Assembly (NCBI GenBank): GCA_013397455.1
Contig: VYZB01000078.1
Location: 2,139,337 to 2,203,336 of the forward strand
Reading direction: 5' to 3'
Source: Crotophaga sulcirostris
Taxonomy: Eukaryota; Chordata; Aves; Cuculiformes; Crotophagidae
DNA length: 64,000 bases
Shown here: piece after piece, positions 26,333 through 40,244 of the stretch
Numbering within the stretch: the first letter of the stretch is position 1
Layout: each line of letters begins with the position of its first letter
Notes under the pieces: model-generated
Database searches by the model: none
What the model was told of the DNA's origin: nothing
The model's input: only the letters and a program-made list of their open reading frames with translations
Program-made: the position numbers and the translations under genes

Positions 26333-27369
26333 ACTATCACTCCCTGTACCATTATCAGATTGGAACATATCTGAAAACATGCAATTATTAAAAACGCTAC
26401 ATTATGCAGATGACTTTTTTTTATTTCATCCTCTTCCTTGCAGTTCTAAGAGGCTTGTAGCTGCTTCTCCTATGAACAGCAATCTAAGAGCTGGGTTATG
26501 CCATTCAAAAAGTAAGAAAAAAAATATCTCTTTTGAGCCAGATTGATTTGGAGATGTAGCTAGAACATGATGTTGCTACATACCAACTTTTAGAGTAAAT
26601 GCAGCCTGACAAAGAAACCACTTATACTGCAGAATTATTTGCTTTCCTTTTCTGAAAATATGTCTGTGGCAAATTTTCACATCATGAGTGGAAAAAATGT
26701 GGAAAATAAACAAGTACTCATTCACCTGGTGCTTTATTTACCACAAACATATTTTTCTACCTGTCATAGGTTAGCAAAAATTGCCATGAAAATCTGTAAA
26801 TAACATCAGCAATTGTTAGTATACAGAAACAAACATTTTCAGATTTCACTTTAAAAAAAAAACTCTGCAGTATGCCTTATATAACACTGGCCTTCAGTTT
26901 AAATGTTTGACTTTCTGTTAACCTGCACTGGTACTTAAGTCCATATTCCAGTTCCTACAAGGAGATACTCATCTGTTCAAAATAATAATTTCATCAGAGC
27001 CTAAGACTGGAACTGAAAAAAAATCTGGTAGCTCTACTAGTATGAGATATGCTTTCAGGCACAGGATTTTTACTCTTGCAAATGTTCCTTAATACATCCC
27101 TGTACAGTTTCACCCACTCTGTGTGAGTTATTTCATTAGTGTCCTTCCTGGCTAGATGATGACGTGATGTGCTGGCTGGGCTGGTGCTACTAACTTTCAG
27201 AGTTCCTACAGCCTCCCATTTATTGTGGGGCATTTCTGTGTCAGGTTGGTTTGCTTGCTGTTGTGAAAGCCCTAATTCAGCTTACAGTGCAGTCTTACCA
27301 ACAACTGCCAACAGATGGGACACAGCTCTGCAGCACAGGGATGAAACAGATGGGCAGAGGAAGGCTCTC

Positions 27370-27877
27370 CTTACACGGTGACTACCAGTAAAACCGTCAT
27401 AGCTTCAAGAGCAGCACTGAGGACTTCAAAATCAGCACCTGCCAATGTAGGCCAGCAGCCAATATCCATCTTCAGCAGTGAGAAATCTGCATGCCAACAA
27501 TGTATGCAGAGAAGGTCCCAGTGTAGAAGGGTTTCTGTGAGAAGGATGTTTGCCCTTGAACCAGCCAGGCCTGGAGGAATTTCAGGCATGCGGTGGAGGT
27601 TTGAGAAGAGAAAGAAAAGTGATAAGGCAGCAGCTGAGACAGAGGCAGGAGACCGAGGAAGCAGCGGGGAAAAGCAACAGGATGAACTACGGATGAAGGA
27701 TGTTAACTGTTCGTGTGGACAAATCGTGAGGGGATGGAGAATGGAATCACCTGTGGCTTGCAGGTTGTGTGGACACATGTACTCTCGGAAAAACGCTAGA
27801 TAATGTAACCTGGTAATAGAATAAAGGAGCTTTGACCATGCCTCCATGAGGATCGATCCGGGACTCTTCATACTACA
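27370..27877 (+). mobile_element. Candidate solo LTR (ERVK-like), plus strand
   Basis: A GC-richer block ends in a retroviral R-U5-like arrangement: AATAAA at 27820-27825, then GGAGCTTTGACCATGCCTCC, then GATCGATCCGGGACTCTTCA and TACTACA at 27871-27877, which would be the CA end. Avian class II LTRs have this layout (family knowledge). The left edge is not fixed by the sequence; 27370 is a guess for an LTR of about 500 bases. The plus-strand open frame of 141 codons (27378-27803) and the antisense frame of 183 codons are probably incidental. Confidence 0.45.
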
Positions 27878-28095
27878 TCCCAGCTTGGAATAGGGATACT
27901 CAATGAGGACAGTCTTAAACACTTGAAGGATGTTTGGGCTACTGTCAGAGTGGTTACCTGCAACCTTTTAGGCATCCTTTACACAGCTTCAATCTTGCTT
28001 GCTCAGACACTGCTGATGCTTAAGTAGCACCATGGACAGGACAGCACATTTAAAGCCCAGACTGAAGTATGATTGGGTGATGAGCATCACAGTAT

Positions 28096-30225
28096 TATAG
28101 AAACATAGAATCATTTAGGTTGGAAAAGACCTTTATGATCATTGAGTCCAATCGTAAACCTAACATTGCCAAGTTCACCACTAAACTATGTCCCTAAGCA
28201 CCATATCTACACGTATTTTAAATACCACCAAGGACCGTGACTGAACCCTTCCCTGGGCAGCCTGTTCCAATCCTTGACAGCCTTTCAGTGAAGAAATTTT
28301 TTCCTAATATCCAATCTAAACCTCCCCTGGTGCAACTTAAGACTATTTCCTCTTTCCTATCACTTGTCACTTGGGAGAAGAGACTGACACTCGTCTCACT
28401 GCAATCTCTTTTCAGGCAATTGTAGACAGTGATAAGGTCTCCTTTCAGCCTCCTTTTCTCCAGACTGAACAACCCTAGTTCCCTGAGCCACTCCCCATAA
28501 GACTTGTGCTCCAGGTCCTTCACCACCTTTGCTGCCCTTCTCTGAACCCACTCCAACAACTCAAGGTCCTTCTTGTACTGAGGAACCCAAAACTGAACAC
28601 AGTATTTGAGGTGTGGCCTCACCAGGGCTAAGCATAGGGGGACAATCCCTTCCCTACTCCTGCTGGCCACACTATTCCTGACACAAGCCAGGATGCTCTA
28701 GGCCTTCCGGGCCACCTGGGCACACTGCTGGCTCATGTTCAGCCAGCTGTCAGCCACTACTCCCAGGTCCTTTTCCCCCAGGCAGCTTTCCAGCCACTCT
28801 TCCCCAAGCCTGTATTGTTGCATGGGGTTGTTGTGACCCAAGTGCAGGACCTGGCACTCAGCCTTGGTGAACCTCATACAACTGGCCTTGGTCCACCGAT
28901 CCAGCCTGTTCAGATCCCTGTGTATATACTTCCTTCCTCAAGCAGCTCAACAGTCCTGCACAACTTGGTGTTGTCTACAAACTTACTGAAGGTGCACTCG
29001 ATCCTCTTGTCCAGATCATCGATAAAGACATTAAACAGAACCAGCCCCAGTACTGAGCCCTGGGGAACACCACTTGTGACTGGCTCCCCACTGGATTTAA
29101 CTCCATTCACCACAACTCTTTTGGGCCTGGTCATCAGCCAGTTTTTCACCCAGCAAAAAGTACATCTGCCCAAGCCATGATGACCCAGTTTCTCCAGGAG
29201 AATGCTGTGGGAAATGGTGTCAAAGGTTTTACTGAAGTCCAGGTAGACAACATCCACAGCCTTTCACTCATCTACTACATAGGTCATCTTGTCATAGAAG
29301 TAGACCAGGTTAGTCAGGACCTGCCTTTCCTAAACCTGTGCTGACTGGGCCTGATCACCTGGATTTCCTATGTGTGCCACGTGATGGCGCTCAAGATGAT
29401 CAGCTTCATAACCTTTCTCAGAATCAAGGTCAGATTGACAGGCCTGTAGTTCTCTGGATCCTCCTTCCAACCCTTCTTGTGGATGAACATAGCATTTGCT
29501 AACCTCTAGTCAACCAGGACCTCCCTGGTTGACTGCTAGTAAATGATGGAAAGTGCCTTGGTGAGCACTGTAGCCAGCTCCCTCAGTACCCTTGGGTAGA
29601 TCTCATGCAGCCCTATAGGCTTGTGTGTGTCTAGGTAGCAGGTCACTAACCATTTCCTCTTGGATTATGGGGGCTCCATTCTGCTCCCTGTCCCTGTCTT
29701 CCAGCTCAGGGGGCTGTGTTGGAAAAGTGGGGGCTCTGTACCCTGAGAACAACTGGTCTTACTGTTAAAGACCGAGGCAAAGAAGGCATTGAGCATCTCA
29801 GCCTTTTCCTCATTCTCCGTCATTATATTTCTCCTGACACCTCATAAAGGATGGAGAACCTCAGTCCTCTTATTGTTGTGAAAGTATTTACAGAAACATT
29901 TTGTCTTGTCATTTTACTGCAGTAGTCAAGAAAAGTTCTAGTTGAACTTTGGCTCTTCTAATTTTCTCCCTGCATAACCTCACAATATCTTTGTAGTCCT
30001 CCTGAGTTGCTTGCCTCTTCTTCCAAAGGTCATAAATTCCCTTTTTTTCCCCTGAGTTCAGCCAGGCCAGTCTTCTTCCAACCAGCTTGACTCTTGGCAC
30101 ATGGGGATGGCCTGCTTCTGTGCCTTTAAGACTTCCTCCTTGAAGAACATTCAGTCTTCCTGAACTCCCCTACCCTTTAGGACTGCCTCAAAACACACTC
30201 TGTCAACTAGGCCCCTAAAGAAAGA
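28096..30225 (-). mobile_element. CR1 LINE copy, about 2.1 kb, minus strand
   Basis: The longest CR1 here. From the right it begins in the linker before the polymerase (KIRRAKVQLE near 29950), passes through [19 protein letters not shown] (29257 downward), [20 protein letters not shown] and the C-terminal [20 protein letters not shown] block (28670 downward), and ends at the tail at 28096 (CATAGAATCATTTAGGTTGG). The polymerase catalytic box reads FVDN instead of the expected F-x-D-D, and stops and frameshifts split the frame, so it is inactive. It is sense to GLIS3. Confidence 0.95.
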
Positions 30226-33200
30226 AGAGTTTCTGATCTCTTAAGCCGAATTTGATGCATATGCTGTGGCAGGGAAATAAAGACACATAAATGCAGAAAA
30301 GGCTATTGTTTGTTACCAAAAATGAACCTGAAGAAGACAAAATGCTATGGGCATGCACTGACAGTGGTTTACAGAGTTTTTAGATAATTTGGATTTTATT
30401 TTTTTTTTGCCATGTGTGTCAATGTAATGAGGATGACAACACTTATTCCTTCTGGTGCACTTTTCCACACATCATGCTGCCAAAGATCACAGGAGTACAA
30501 GCGCAGGGCAAAAACCAAGTGCAGGGAGGAATATGATGTGAAACAGCAAATGTTAACATCACAACAAACCAACAAACTCCTGGTTATAACAACTGTCACA
30601 GCTGTCAGAGCACCATGAAAACCATAGGGGTGTTTCAACCTTTCCCCCTCCCTGGAGAGATCTCTACGTGTGCCACCAGCAAAGCATATCCCCCATGATG
30701 GAGCTTCCTTGTGAGGTACAGCTCGTGCATCCCACCACCGCGTGCATCGCTGCTGCTACAGCAGCTGGAGGGGTGGTCAGACACAGCCAGTCCTCCATTG
30801 CTTTCAGGGTCTATTTTCTTGCTTCTCACTGACCGTATTCAAAAGAACTGGTCATTTGTAGTCTCAAAACTTTTCCAACAAATTGTATAATTAAATTCCT
30901 TAAACACTGCTGCCCATTCCTAATCCCTTTTTGCCAATATCCCTTTCAGGAAAAATTGCTGCACACCACAGTGCCTGATTTAATTTTCATTTTGAAAACA
31001 GGAAGTAAAGGGATTAAAGTTGGGGATTAAAACACTTACTCTTTACTGCATTTTTTCTGTAGAACAGTTTCTTAGTTGCCATGGGCACTGCTCACTGACC
31101 CTTAGCCCCTGAATGCACTTCTTTTTTCATTAGTGACATTTTTTAAATGCACTCCATAGAAAACAAATGAGGAAAAACATCCTTATGTTCAACTGCTCTC
31201 AAAGCAAGAAAATAGATTGGCTTTCCCTTCAATCCATTCTCTCCTTTTTTTAGTTTTAACAGATAAATCTGAACTAAGACTTTGAACAAGGGCGAGTGAA
31301 ACCTGAAGGATGCAGAAGCAAGCTGGGCTCATACTGTAAATGTGGCTGTTTGCTCCCCACAAGGCAGGTGTTCACAAACAGAGTAGTTTCTCCAGATTAA
31401 TATAGTCACATAACAGCCAATGTCACTAGAAACTAGATTAGTGCCTGAATAAACTGCTGAAATACCAATGATGTAATGCTCTAACTCTCCTTGGCTCCCT
31501 CCTTCCTCATCAATTAAGCATTCTGTGTTAGAAAAAAAACAAAAACATTGATTTTTTTCTGTAAGATACACATTAAGCATTGTGTTTCTTCATTCACAAA
31601 AAAAAAGCTTAGTTCAAATGCTGAGATATGTAAAGAAACAAAAGGGAACACTGGAAATAAGTGTTGTATAATTAAATAAACCAAAAATAATAAAGAAAAT
31701 CACCAGACATTGTTTTCTATTCATGTCCTCCACTAAATCTAAATGCTCGTGTAAAATTTGTTTCTTCCAAAAAACCCCTGCTTCTACTGTAAAACAATGT
31801 AAAAAATGAACAATCAACAAGTGTGCAGCACTGTAAGAAGTGAGATCTCTATAATATTTTGCTGAGGGAATAATGCATTTTCTGATATCACCTACAAAAT
31901 ACAAAACTTGACAGAAAACTCCTTGTTAACCTGTAATTAAAACATTTGTATACCTTATTTTCAGAGAAATACTGTTCAGTAGGGGGATATCACATCTTTA
32001 AGCACTTTTTTTTTTCCATTTCTCTTAACATTTTCATTGTAAGATGGTAAGGTTTATATACATTGTACATAAAAGGGCTCTGAGAGAGAACAGGTGAATT
32101 GTTAGAAAAGGGATATAAAGTGATCAGGCTTCAGAGGAATTAAGTCATGGAGATCTGCCTCTAAATGTGGAGATTTTTTTTTGCTAGTACAGGGATTGCA
32201 CAGTGGCAGAAGAGCAACATCTGCAGGATCATTGCTAGGTATGCAAGGTTGTCTCTCTAGAACCCCCCTCAGTTCAGACAGGAACCCTGGACAAGGTCAG
32301 CACAGGCCCCTCTGTTAGGCAGTTACAGGAATTGCTTTGATCAGATTATCCATATCCTTATTTCATGATTTCCAACATACTCCACACTAAGTGTGGACTG
32401 TTCTGCTCTACTAGCCTCTACCACAGCCCAAAGTAGGAGTGGATATGGCTGAGGCTAATAGAGCCTGCTTCATCTCAGCAGTGCAGTGTAGCACCATTTT
32501 TCTTTATTGTAATCAGGAAAACTATTCTGAACACCTCCAACCACTGTTCACTAAGTGGTTTTTGAAAGAGCAATAGATGAAATGTGGATGAATCATACAG
32601 AAATAGAAGCAGGATTAGAGAGACATAGATTGCCCACCCTTTCTTCCTCCTCAGCACAGTAACACCTGAAAAGTTCTCCTTCCAACAAAAGGAAGATTCC
32701 ATCTTCATTGGGAGAATGTTTTGATAACCCCTCCCAAAAGCCACTGTTCAGCCATGATTTTACAACTGACCAATCCATGTCAAAAAGGAAGATTATTAGG
32801 CAGAAATAAATCAAGTTGGAAGTTCATGTGCACATCCTTTATCTCCAAAGGCCTCACTACCCTCTTCATTCTTTAGTGATTTGGTAGATGTACCATATAT
32901 ATTACAATTCAAAAAAAGCTCCACCACTTGTAGACAGTTTTCAGAAATGTCCTTTGGATTTTCTTTCCTAAAAACATATGCCTCTGTGATATTTGCTCTT
33001 TGACAAAGACAGTACAAAACTTCTGCCCTGGAAAACACCAGGAAAATAGACACAAGTGTAATTGCAGTGTTAGATTAAGAGCAAGTACAAATCAAATAAA
33101 TAAATAAGGAGCAAAATAAACAGTTAAGACTAAACACTGCACACTTTAGCTGATCTATGCTCCTCTGCATAGTACTGAAAAATCCAGCAGATACGTATCT

Positions 33201-34154
33201 GCTGAGGTGTTATCTGGGCAGCTGTACCCATGCATGTTTTCCTCAAGACCGATTTGAATGAGGTAAAACGATGCAGGTTTCCAGGAGACAGACAGCTTTC
33301 AGAGGTAATTGCCAGATTCATTCACTATCTCAGAGCTTGGCTTTATAATGTATCTGATCCATAACTAACTTACACATGGTCAAAGACATGGTCTGGGCAC
33401 TGTTAAAACTTCCATAGAACTAAAGACTGATTAGCTAAAGAAATTATTTGGTATTTGTCTTTCAAAGCCTAGGCTAAGACTTTTACATTCCCTTTAGCTG
33501 TTTCAGTTTATCTGAACTGCTGAAATGATCTTTTCTGTTTTTCCACAAAGACAGAGCTAATCAGTTGCATCCTTATCTATTACACTTTAATTAAATTGAA
33601 ACAATCTTTTAAATTGTTTTTTTGCAGGGCACACTGGCTTAAAAAACCATCATACATGACAACAGTTGTCCACTGTTATAATTATGGCTAAAATTAAAAC
33701 CACATTTAAAAGCATATCCACTGCATTGTTCAGATAAGGTAGATGTTACTAAACTGATCCTGTCCTTGCCAAACAGCTGTATGACATCCAAGTAATCGCG
33801 TCCTTTTTGAAAAAAATTATCTCTTTCCTGTTTGAAAATGCACTTTTTAAAGAATAAAAACCTTTCAAAAAGGCAGTAGACATCTGCAGATGTTTATGAC
33901 ATGATGCACACAAATCCAGTGGAGGGTCCAGTCCATTTACAGTAGGACTTAATATTACTTAAAAGTGTAATACTTAAAAGCGAAATAAATATTTCCTTTA
34001 GGTTTAGAAATACAGATCTCTTTAACTAGAATCCTACATAAATAGCAAATTGTTTCTCACGGTACTTGCATAAAAAAATAATGTTCTTATATTTGTAAAA
34101 GGCTGAGTGTTAGCTCTCACAACAAATAGATCTTCATGAAAAGCATAATCATCT

Positions 34155-34425
34155 AATAGAATCGTTAAGGTTGGAAAAGATATCTAAGATCACCAAGTCC
34201 AACCAGCAACACAATACCAATGTGCCCACTAAACCATGCGCCAAAGTGCCACATCCACGTGCTTTTTCACTCCTCCAGGGATGGGGACTCCACCACTTCT
34301 CTAGGAAGCCTGTTCAAATGCTTCACCACTCTTTCAGTACAGAAAACTTTCCTAATACCCAACCTAAATCTCCCTGGTGCAACTTGAAGCCATTTCCTCT
34401 CATCCTGTCACTTGTTACATGGGAC
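34155..34425 (-). mobile_element. CR1 LINE 3' fragment, about 270 bases, minus strand
   Basis: Starts TAATAGAATCGTTAAGGTTGGAAAAG and follows the CR1 tail and the end of the coding region to CATTTCCTCTCATCCTGTCAC. Severely 5'-truncated. Confidence 0.92.
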
Positions 34426-36086
34426 AATGGTAGTATTCATCTACTATATTAGTTTCAAATCACTGGATAAGTAACAGTGCAAGTTCTGGATTTTGCTAAT
34501 GGTATCTTGCATTATGTTATTTTTACCAACTTCAAGAAAAAGTCTTACAAAATAAAGAAGTTATAGATTCATATTTTCAAATACAGTATCATCAGCTCAC
34601 AGATGAAAGACATTTGCTTTTCACTGAAAACACAAAGTGTAACCAACTGAAAATAAGTTTATTTGAGTCAAGTAGTGCCCTGTTTTTTAACGAGTCAGAG
34701 ACTCCACAGGATGACTCAAGGAACAAAATTACTCATCCCTGTTGAAGATACCAAAGCAAAGCTCTCAACTGTAACCTTCCTCACTAAAGCTGTTTCGAAA
34801 ATAAGAACTATAGAATCGAATAGTCATAATGATTCACTCTGACTTCATGTAGACAATATTTCTACCATTAACAGCTGCACCTGATATTATAGGTCAAAAA
34901 TCTTCAGATCCAGTCTATACTCAGAACAAAAAGTATCAATGCATGAATGGTTTTCAGTTTTTATGAAGTCAGAAAATAGTGTTTTGTAAGAAAAATAAAC
35001 AATACAAAGATTAGCTGAAGCAAATAACTTCCTTACTCATACTTCCATTTTTCTAATGTTTTCTTCTGAGTCTCTGCACTTCCACAAAGCAAGACAACTA
35101 ACTATATTGTTTTTACTAGATATTTGAAAGAAGAAACGAAATAGCATTTCAACCCATGAAATTTTCTTCCTTGTCCTTTCCATTTGAAAATTCTGCATGT
35201 TTACCATTGATTCTGGGAAACAATCAGTTTAGGCTACTCTGCCCCTCCTTATATAAAAGCTGTTAGTTCAGGAAGTGACTCAACTAAAAATTGGATTTTT
35301 TTCCTTTTTAGGGTTTCCCAAAAAGAAAAAAAACACACTCACTTCTTCTCTCTGGTCCTGGTCTGCCTTGAAATTGAATTGAAGATTTAAAAAGCTGAAC
35401 AGTTGTTATGTAATTATTGATGTAAAGTATAAAGAAAATATAAATAGTTCATGAGATCCTAAGTTAGTATGAGGTCCAAGCTAGACAAAGCTTAGCAAAG
35501 AGACAGCATGTTAAATGTTTAAGTGGCATTTGCTTGTATGTAGCAATACACTTTCTAAATTGACAATTTAGTTGAACTGTGCACACAGAAAAAAGGAAGG
35601 AAAGAAATGAGGTGAAAGATGAGAGATATGTAAGAGCATCTGGGGCACAAGGAAGTACTAGGACTGATCTTACCATGGAATACCCACCTCAGTTGCTCAT
35701 AGAAGTTCAGTTTGAGTTGCGTATCCTAAAGACCCAAAGCTACAAAAGTGGAAGATAGAATAAGAAAGGAAACTGAAAAAGGATTATAAAAATGGAACAG
35801 GAGAAGGAAAAAAGCAGGAGAATACATAAATTAAGGCAGGGCAGCCTAAAGGTTATTTTAAAGCATCAATTTAGAAGCGGATGCTTCTTCCAGAACTATC
35901 CTGACTGCTTTAAGTTATGAACGCTGTCCACAAGCGGCTGGCATTTCAGAAGAAAGAGTGAGAAAATGCAAATACGCAGCACAGAATAACCAAACTTTTT
36001 CCTAATCTATTCAGCCCAATGCAGACTTCTGTCCTGAAGCATGATCTTGAAGCACTGATATCCCTTGTAAATCTCATGTTTATTAT

Positions 36087-36575
36087 CATGGAATCACAGA
36101 ATTGTTTGGGTTGGAAGGGACCTTAAAGAACATCCAATTCCACACCCCCTGCCATGGGCAGGGACACCTCCCATCAGCCCAGGCTGCTCAAGACCCCATC
36201 CAACCTGGCCTTGGACACTTCCAGGCAGGAGACATCCACAGTCTCCCTGGGCAACCTGTGCCAGGGCTTCACCACCCTCAGCATGAAGAATTTATTCCTA
36301 ATGTCTAATATAAATCTTCCTCCTTCCAGTTAAAAGCTGTTCTCCCGTTGCTATCACTACTTTCCCTTGTACAAAGTCCCTCCCCAGCTTTCTTGTAGGC
36401 CCCCTTCAGATACTGGAAGGCCGCTATGAGGTCTCCCTGGAGCCTTCTCTTCTCTAGGCTGAACAACCCCAACTCTCTCAGCCTGTCCTCATAGCAGAGG
36501 GGCTCCAGCCCTCTGAGCATATTCGTAGCCGGTCTCTGGATCCATTCCAACAGTTCCATATCCTGCTTATAATTC
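36087..36575 (-). mobile_element. CR1 LINE 3' fragment, about 490 bases, minus strand
   Basis: Starts ATGGAATCACAGAATTGTTTGGGTTGG and includes a CR1 C-terminal coding block on the minus strand (MELLEWIQRPATNMLRGLEP and [20 protein letters not shown], 36559 downward). The coding part is open for 84 codons but is only the end of the reverse-transcriptase ORF. Confidence 0.94.
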
Positions 36576-38701
36576 AGATGTGGAAATGTACCTATGTGAC
36601 ATTACATAATCTGGTCCCACCTTAGAGGGCCAAGGAAAGAGTCAAAGCTTTGAAGACAGATACAGAAAATCTGAGCTGAAGACTCAATGTAATATTTAGA
36701 ACAGCAAGTAGATGATTCCACTGTTACGAATATACTCCATCCTGCTATTTTAAGTCTATGCAACATCAAAGACAAATTTACAGGTACAGCCTTGGAGAGC
36801 CAGCAACACCACAATAATGTCACTTGGAGTGCAGGGGGGAAATTAAAAGGAGGATTAAAAGCAGTCAGGCACAAGATATTAAATGAATCCATGACTAAAA
36901 GGGTGTGACAGCAGAGGGTTTCATTCTTTTCAACAGATCAGATCCCTAGGGCTGGAAGTATTACTCCACTGTGCCTTTATCACCTTGGAATTTTTATAGT
37001 TATTTTTGATTCATTCACATTTTTGTAAAGACCTTTTTGACATCAAGTTTATTTCCACTTTTAATTAAAGCCATAAATAACCTTAATTCTGTATTAAAAG
37101 GTTTATTGCCTCTTACTTTTTCTTATTATTACTGCCAGGAAATATTTCAAATACCAAAGTATAACAGTAGTTAGCAGTTATAAGTTCTCAAAGGTTCAGT
37201 AACTATGCCCTACCTTGTAAACATTACACACTGCAAACTTTATTCATGCTTACAGATGTCACAAATTTTCCTTTCTTTTTGTGGAGGTTTGGCTTATTTT
37301 CTCTTCCATATATCAATGCACCTCAGGTGACCAATAAGCATATATAAATCCTTATGAAACAGGGATGAAAAAAAAAAGCTGTTTTAAGTCTAGAATGTGC
37401 CCATAGAGAGTCAAGCAAGGAGTAAAAATGGCCAGGTTTAAACCATTCGGCACAAAGAACAGATGGAAAATGAGCAAAATCAAATAGTGAATGAATACAG
37501 GAAGAAAAATTCAACATTATCTCATTTTCAATGACAGTAATGTTACAGTGCAATTTAATAGCTGTATTAAGGTCCATTATTCCAGTCTTAGTTGAGGCAT
37601 CATACATGGATTTCTCAACATTCAAAGACTTGATTAGCATTTACTTTAAGTGCTTGTGAAAGGAAGTGTCTGGGTGGCTGAGTTGCCTTCCAGGGATAGG
37701 AGGGATAGGCAGGACAGGGCTTACAGATCTCCTTTAGCAGTCCTGCCTGTGGGCAGCACGCACAGGAGCAGGAGCCGAAGCACTACTTATTAAGGTAAAA
37801 ATGAATGCTCAGTTACTTTATCTCTGATACAGGAGCGGGCACTCATAAATTCAAATGAAATTCCTCAAGAAAACTACCGGCCACTTCCTCAGAGGCTGAC
37901 ATGCAAGAAGTTTCTGCTGCCACATGCTGCTTCAACAAACCATTGAATCAAAACTTATTTACAAACTTATGCACTACAGCTTTAAAGACTGCCACTTAGA
38001 GCTTCCAATGCCATACAAAGCATCTGTATTGTTTTCTAGGAATGGCTGTGCATTTAGTTTTAAAACTTCTAAACTATAACTTGTTTTACAGAGAACTGAC
38101 ATGTCAAAGATTTATCTATCCCTATACTAGTTCATGGATGTTCCACTTTTACCAGGATGAGTTGCCTTTAAAATGAAAGCTTAGATTTTCATCCTCAATT
38201 ATCTAAACAATCTAATGAAATAGTGTCAGTGATTAATACGAGTTAGGATTAAAAATGCTCAGGGAAAAAAAATCATTCTCTTTGGTTGCAACTTAGCTTT
38301 TCAAAGATGTGCTTACATATAAAAACAACTCTCAACATCCATCCTTCGATCCATGACTGGCCATGTAAACTGGATTTTGTATTAGTACATATTTACCAAG
38401 TGGCAGATCTTTAAAGTCAAAAATTTTTGCTTTCAAAAATTATCTTTTATTTGCCTCACTATGTATGTTTAATGATTAATCATCACATTAGAAAATAAAA
38501 AGCATTAAAGTAGGCAGCCTCATTAAGTCCAAGATTAAATTATCATATCTATAAGAAACATATCTATCATTTCCCATAATAGTTTTTCCCATCAGCAGTC
38601 TGAAATCAGCACAGGTACTTGAAGATACATTGAAACTCTAACATTTGAACCATGACTTCTTCACATAAGCTTTACACCTGTCAACACAGTAGAAAACTTA
38701 C

Positions 38702-38812
38702 CTTTTTTCTGACTTGCTGGTCTTCAGAAGAATGGGCTCTCAAATGCTTTCTCAAGGAACTTGGATCTGTGTATCGTTTAGCACACCCTGGAATCTGACA
38801 TGCATATGGTTT
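38702..38812 (-). CDS. GLIS3: GLIS3 internal exon encoding zinc finger 5
   Basis: This 111-base exon encodes 37 residues, phase 0 at both ends, and joins in frame to the finger 3-4 exon. It begins [10 protein letters not shown] and continues [12 protein letters not shown], so the zinc ligands C-x4-C and H-x3-H are all present. The acceptor reads TTGACTTAG and the donor GTAAGT. After the conserved helix the protein reads [15 protein letters not shown], where I remember HVKAHSSKEQQ in mammals: conservative V-to-L and K-to-R changes plus charge changes (K-E to E-D) after the last histidine. GLIS2 has a clearly different sequence here. The basic tail after the finger is likely part of the DNA-binding and nuclear-localisation surface (inference). 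Confidence 0.96.
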
Positions 38813-40244
38813 CTAAGTCAAAAAAAAAAGGATAAAGCAGTTGTTATATCACAGATTATTTTAACTCAAGAGAATCCCTTTTGAGCCTTGGGGTGCTGCA
38901 AACAACACTACTACAGAACACAAATGTTGTACGTTATTACAAGCAGAATGCTTAGTAATGTTTTAGAAAGAGAAGGGAGGAAAGTAAAGAAAAAAAAACA
39001 AAGGAAAGCTTTCATTATGGCACCTTTCATAGTTACCTTTTTTTTATAATCAGTAGAATGAATATTGCTAGTTGTACTCACAATTCTTGCACCCTCAGAG
39101 CAATCTTTGACTTAATCAGAAATAATGTTCTTTAGTGAATCAGGGAAAGAAACTGCAGTAAATGGCCAGATAGATTGTTTAGGATTATAGAAGAATCTGC
39201 TTCAGAAAAAGAGAATATGGAAAATGTTAGTTTACTACATTAAGAAGAGAACAAGCAAAAACCAAAGCAAGCATTGAATACCAAAGTTTCAAAAGTATTG
39301 TACACAAATATACAAATTTTAATGTGAAGTACAAGACAAACTCCTTCAGCTTACTATTTCTAATAACACATGCCATTTTAGAAAGACATCAGTCCTGTAA
39401 TACCTTTATAGTTTTCTTAAAGTAAGCCCAATAAATGTAACTCACCAGATAAACATACATATCTATAAATATCTCCTTTTGCCTGTTCTAACCTGTCTGT
39501 CTTCCATGAAGACTTGTAGGTCCACTATACAAAGTATTATATGAACATTAGGTCCAACTGGTTGCTGAAATTAGCTATTTTACAATTTAGCCATTTGTGT
39601 TTCACAAAGCATTTCCGAAAACACCCTGTAAAAATTATTAACTTACTAGCCATACCTTCAACTATTTGAAATGGATAATTTAAATTTTGTGACAGCCATT
39701 CAATTCAAATGGCATTGTTCTTATTGTCTCCCTGGACTTCTGCCTTTTGGAAAATGTTTGTCTCTAACAAAACACTGTGTTTTATTATGAAACAGAAGGT
39801 TTTAAACAAAGCTCAGTTGTGACTCAAATTCACAAGCAACAATTTGCTGGCATGAAAATGTTGAGATATACAAAATTATTCTTCCTCTCTTGACCTTCTA
39901 GTACATATTTCAAGTTTAACTGAGTTTTTGTCAGAGAATGGCAATTATTATCACTGATGGTTTCTGTATCTTCAGGTTCCCTAAAGATCACCTAAGGGGG
40001 AAAAAGTTACTGCCTCTACCTGCAGCAAAGCCCATGCGGAGTCACAGCCTTTTTATCTAACCAGCTTGACCCATCTTCGTCCACACTTACATTACTGGGT
40101 CACACTGAAACACCTTAAATAGCCTCATCAAACACTTTTGTCCCCTGTCTCTAAGGTTATGGGCTAACTGCTGCCACCAAGCTGGAGGAAAGAAGCACAT
40201 GGTCTAATGTAGAGAGCACTGCAATGGAATTTCTGCTTCCTTAC
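38813..40244 (-). other. GLIS3: GLIS3 intron, about 1.4 kb
   Basis: Short phase-0 intron between the finger 3-4 exon and the finger 5 exon. No recognised repeat. Confidence 0.92.

Larger units (their letters stand above)
18536..38701 (-). other. GLIS3: GLIS3 intron, about 20.2 kb
   Basis: Phase-0 intron between the finger 5 exon and the first C-terminal exon. It holds an ERVL-like LTR with a nested CR1 (22396-24074), a candidate solo LTR (27370-27877), and CR1 copies at 28096-30225, 34155-34425 and 36087-36575. It also has a purine-rich run at 20155-20235 and CA/ATGC repeats at 26256-26332. The unique parts (18.6-22.3, 24.1-27.2, 30.3-34.1 and 36.6-38.7 kb) show no exon that I can support. 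Confidence 0.88.

Noticed and set aside
26098..26391. Frames rich in His/Thr or Cys/Met
   Set aside because: Translation of CA and ATGC simple repeats.
27371..27922. 183-codon minus-strand open frame
   Set aside because: It runs antisense through the candidate LTR and past its end; no protein family was recognised.
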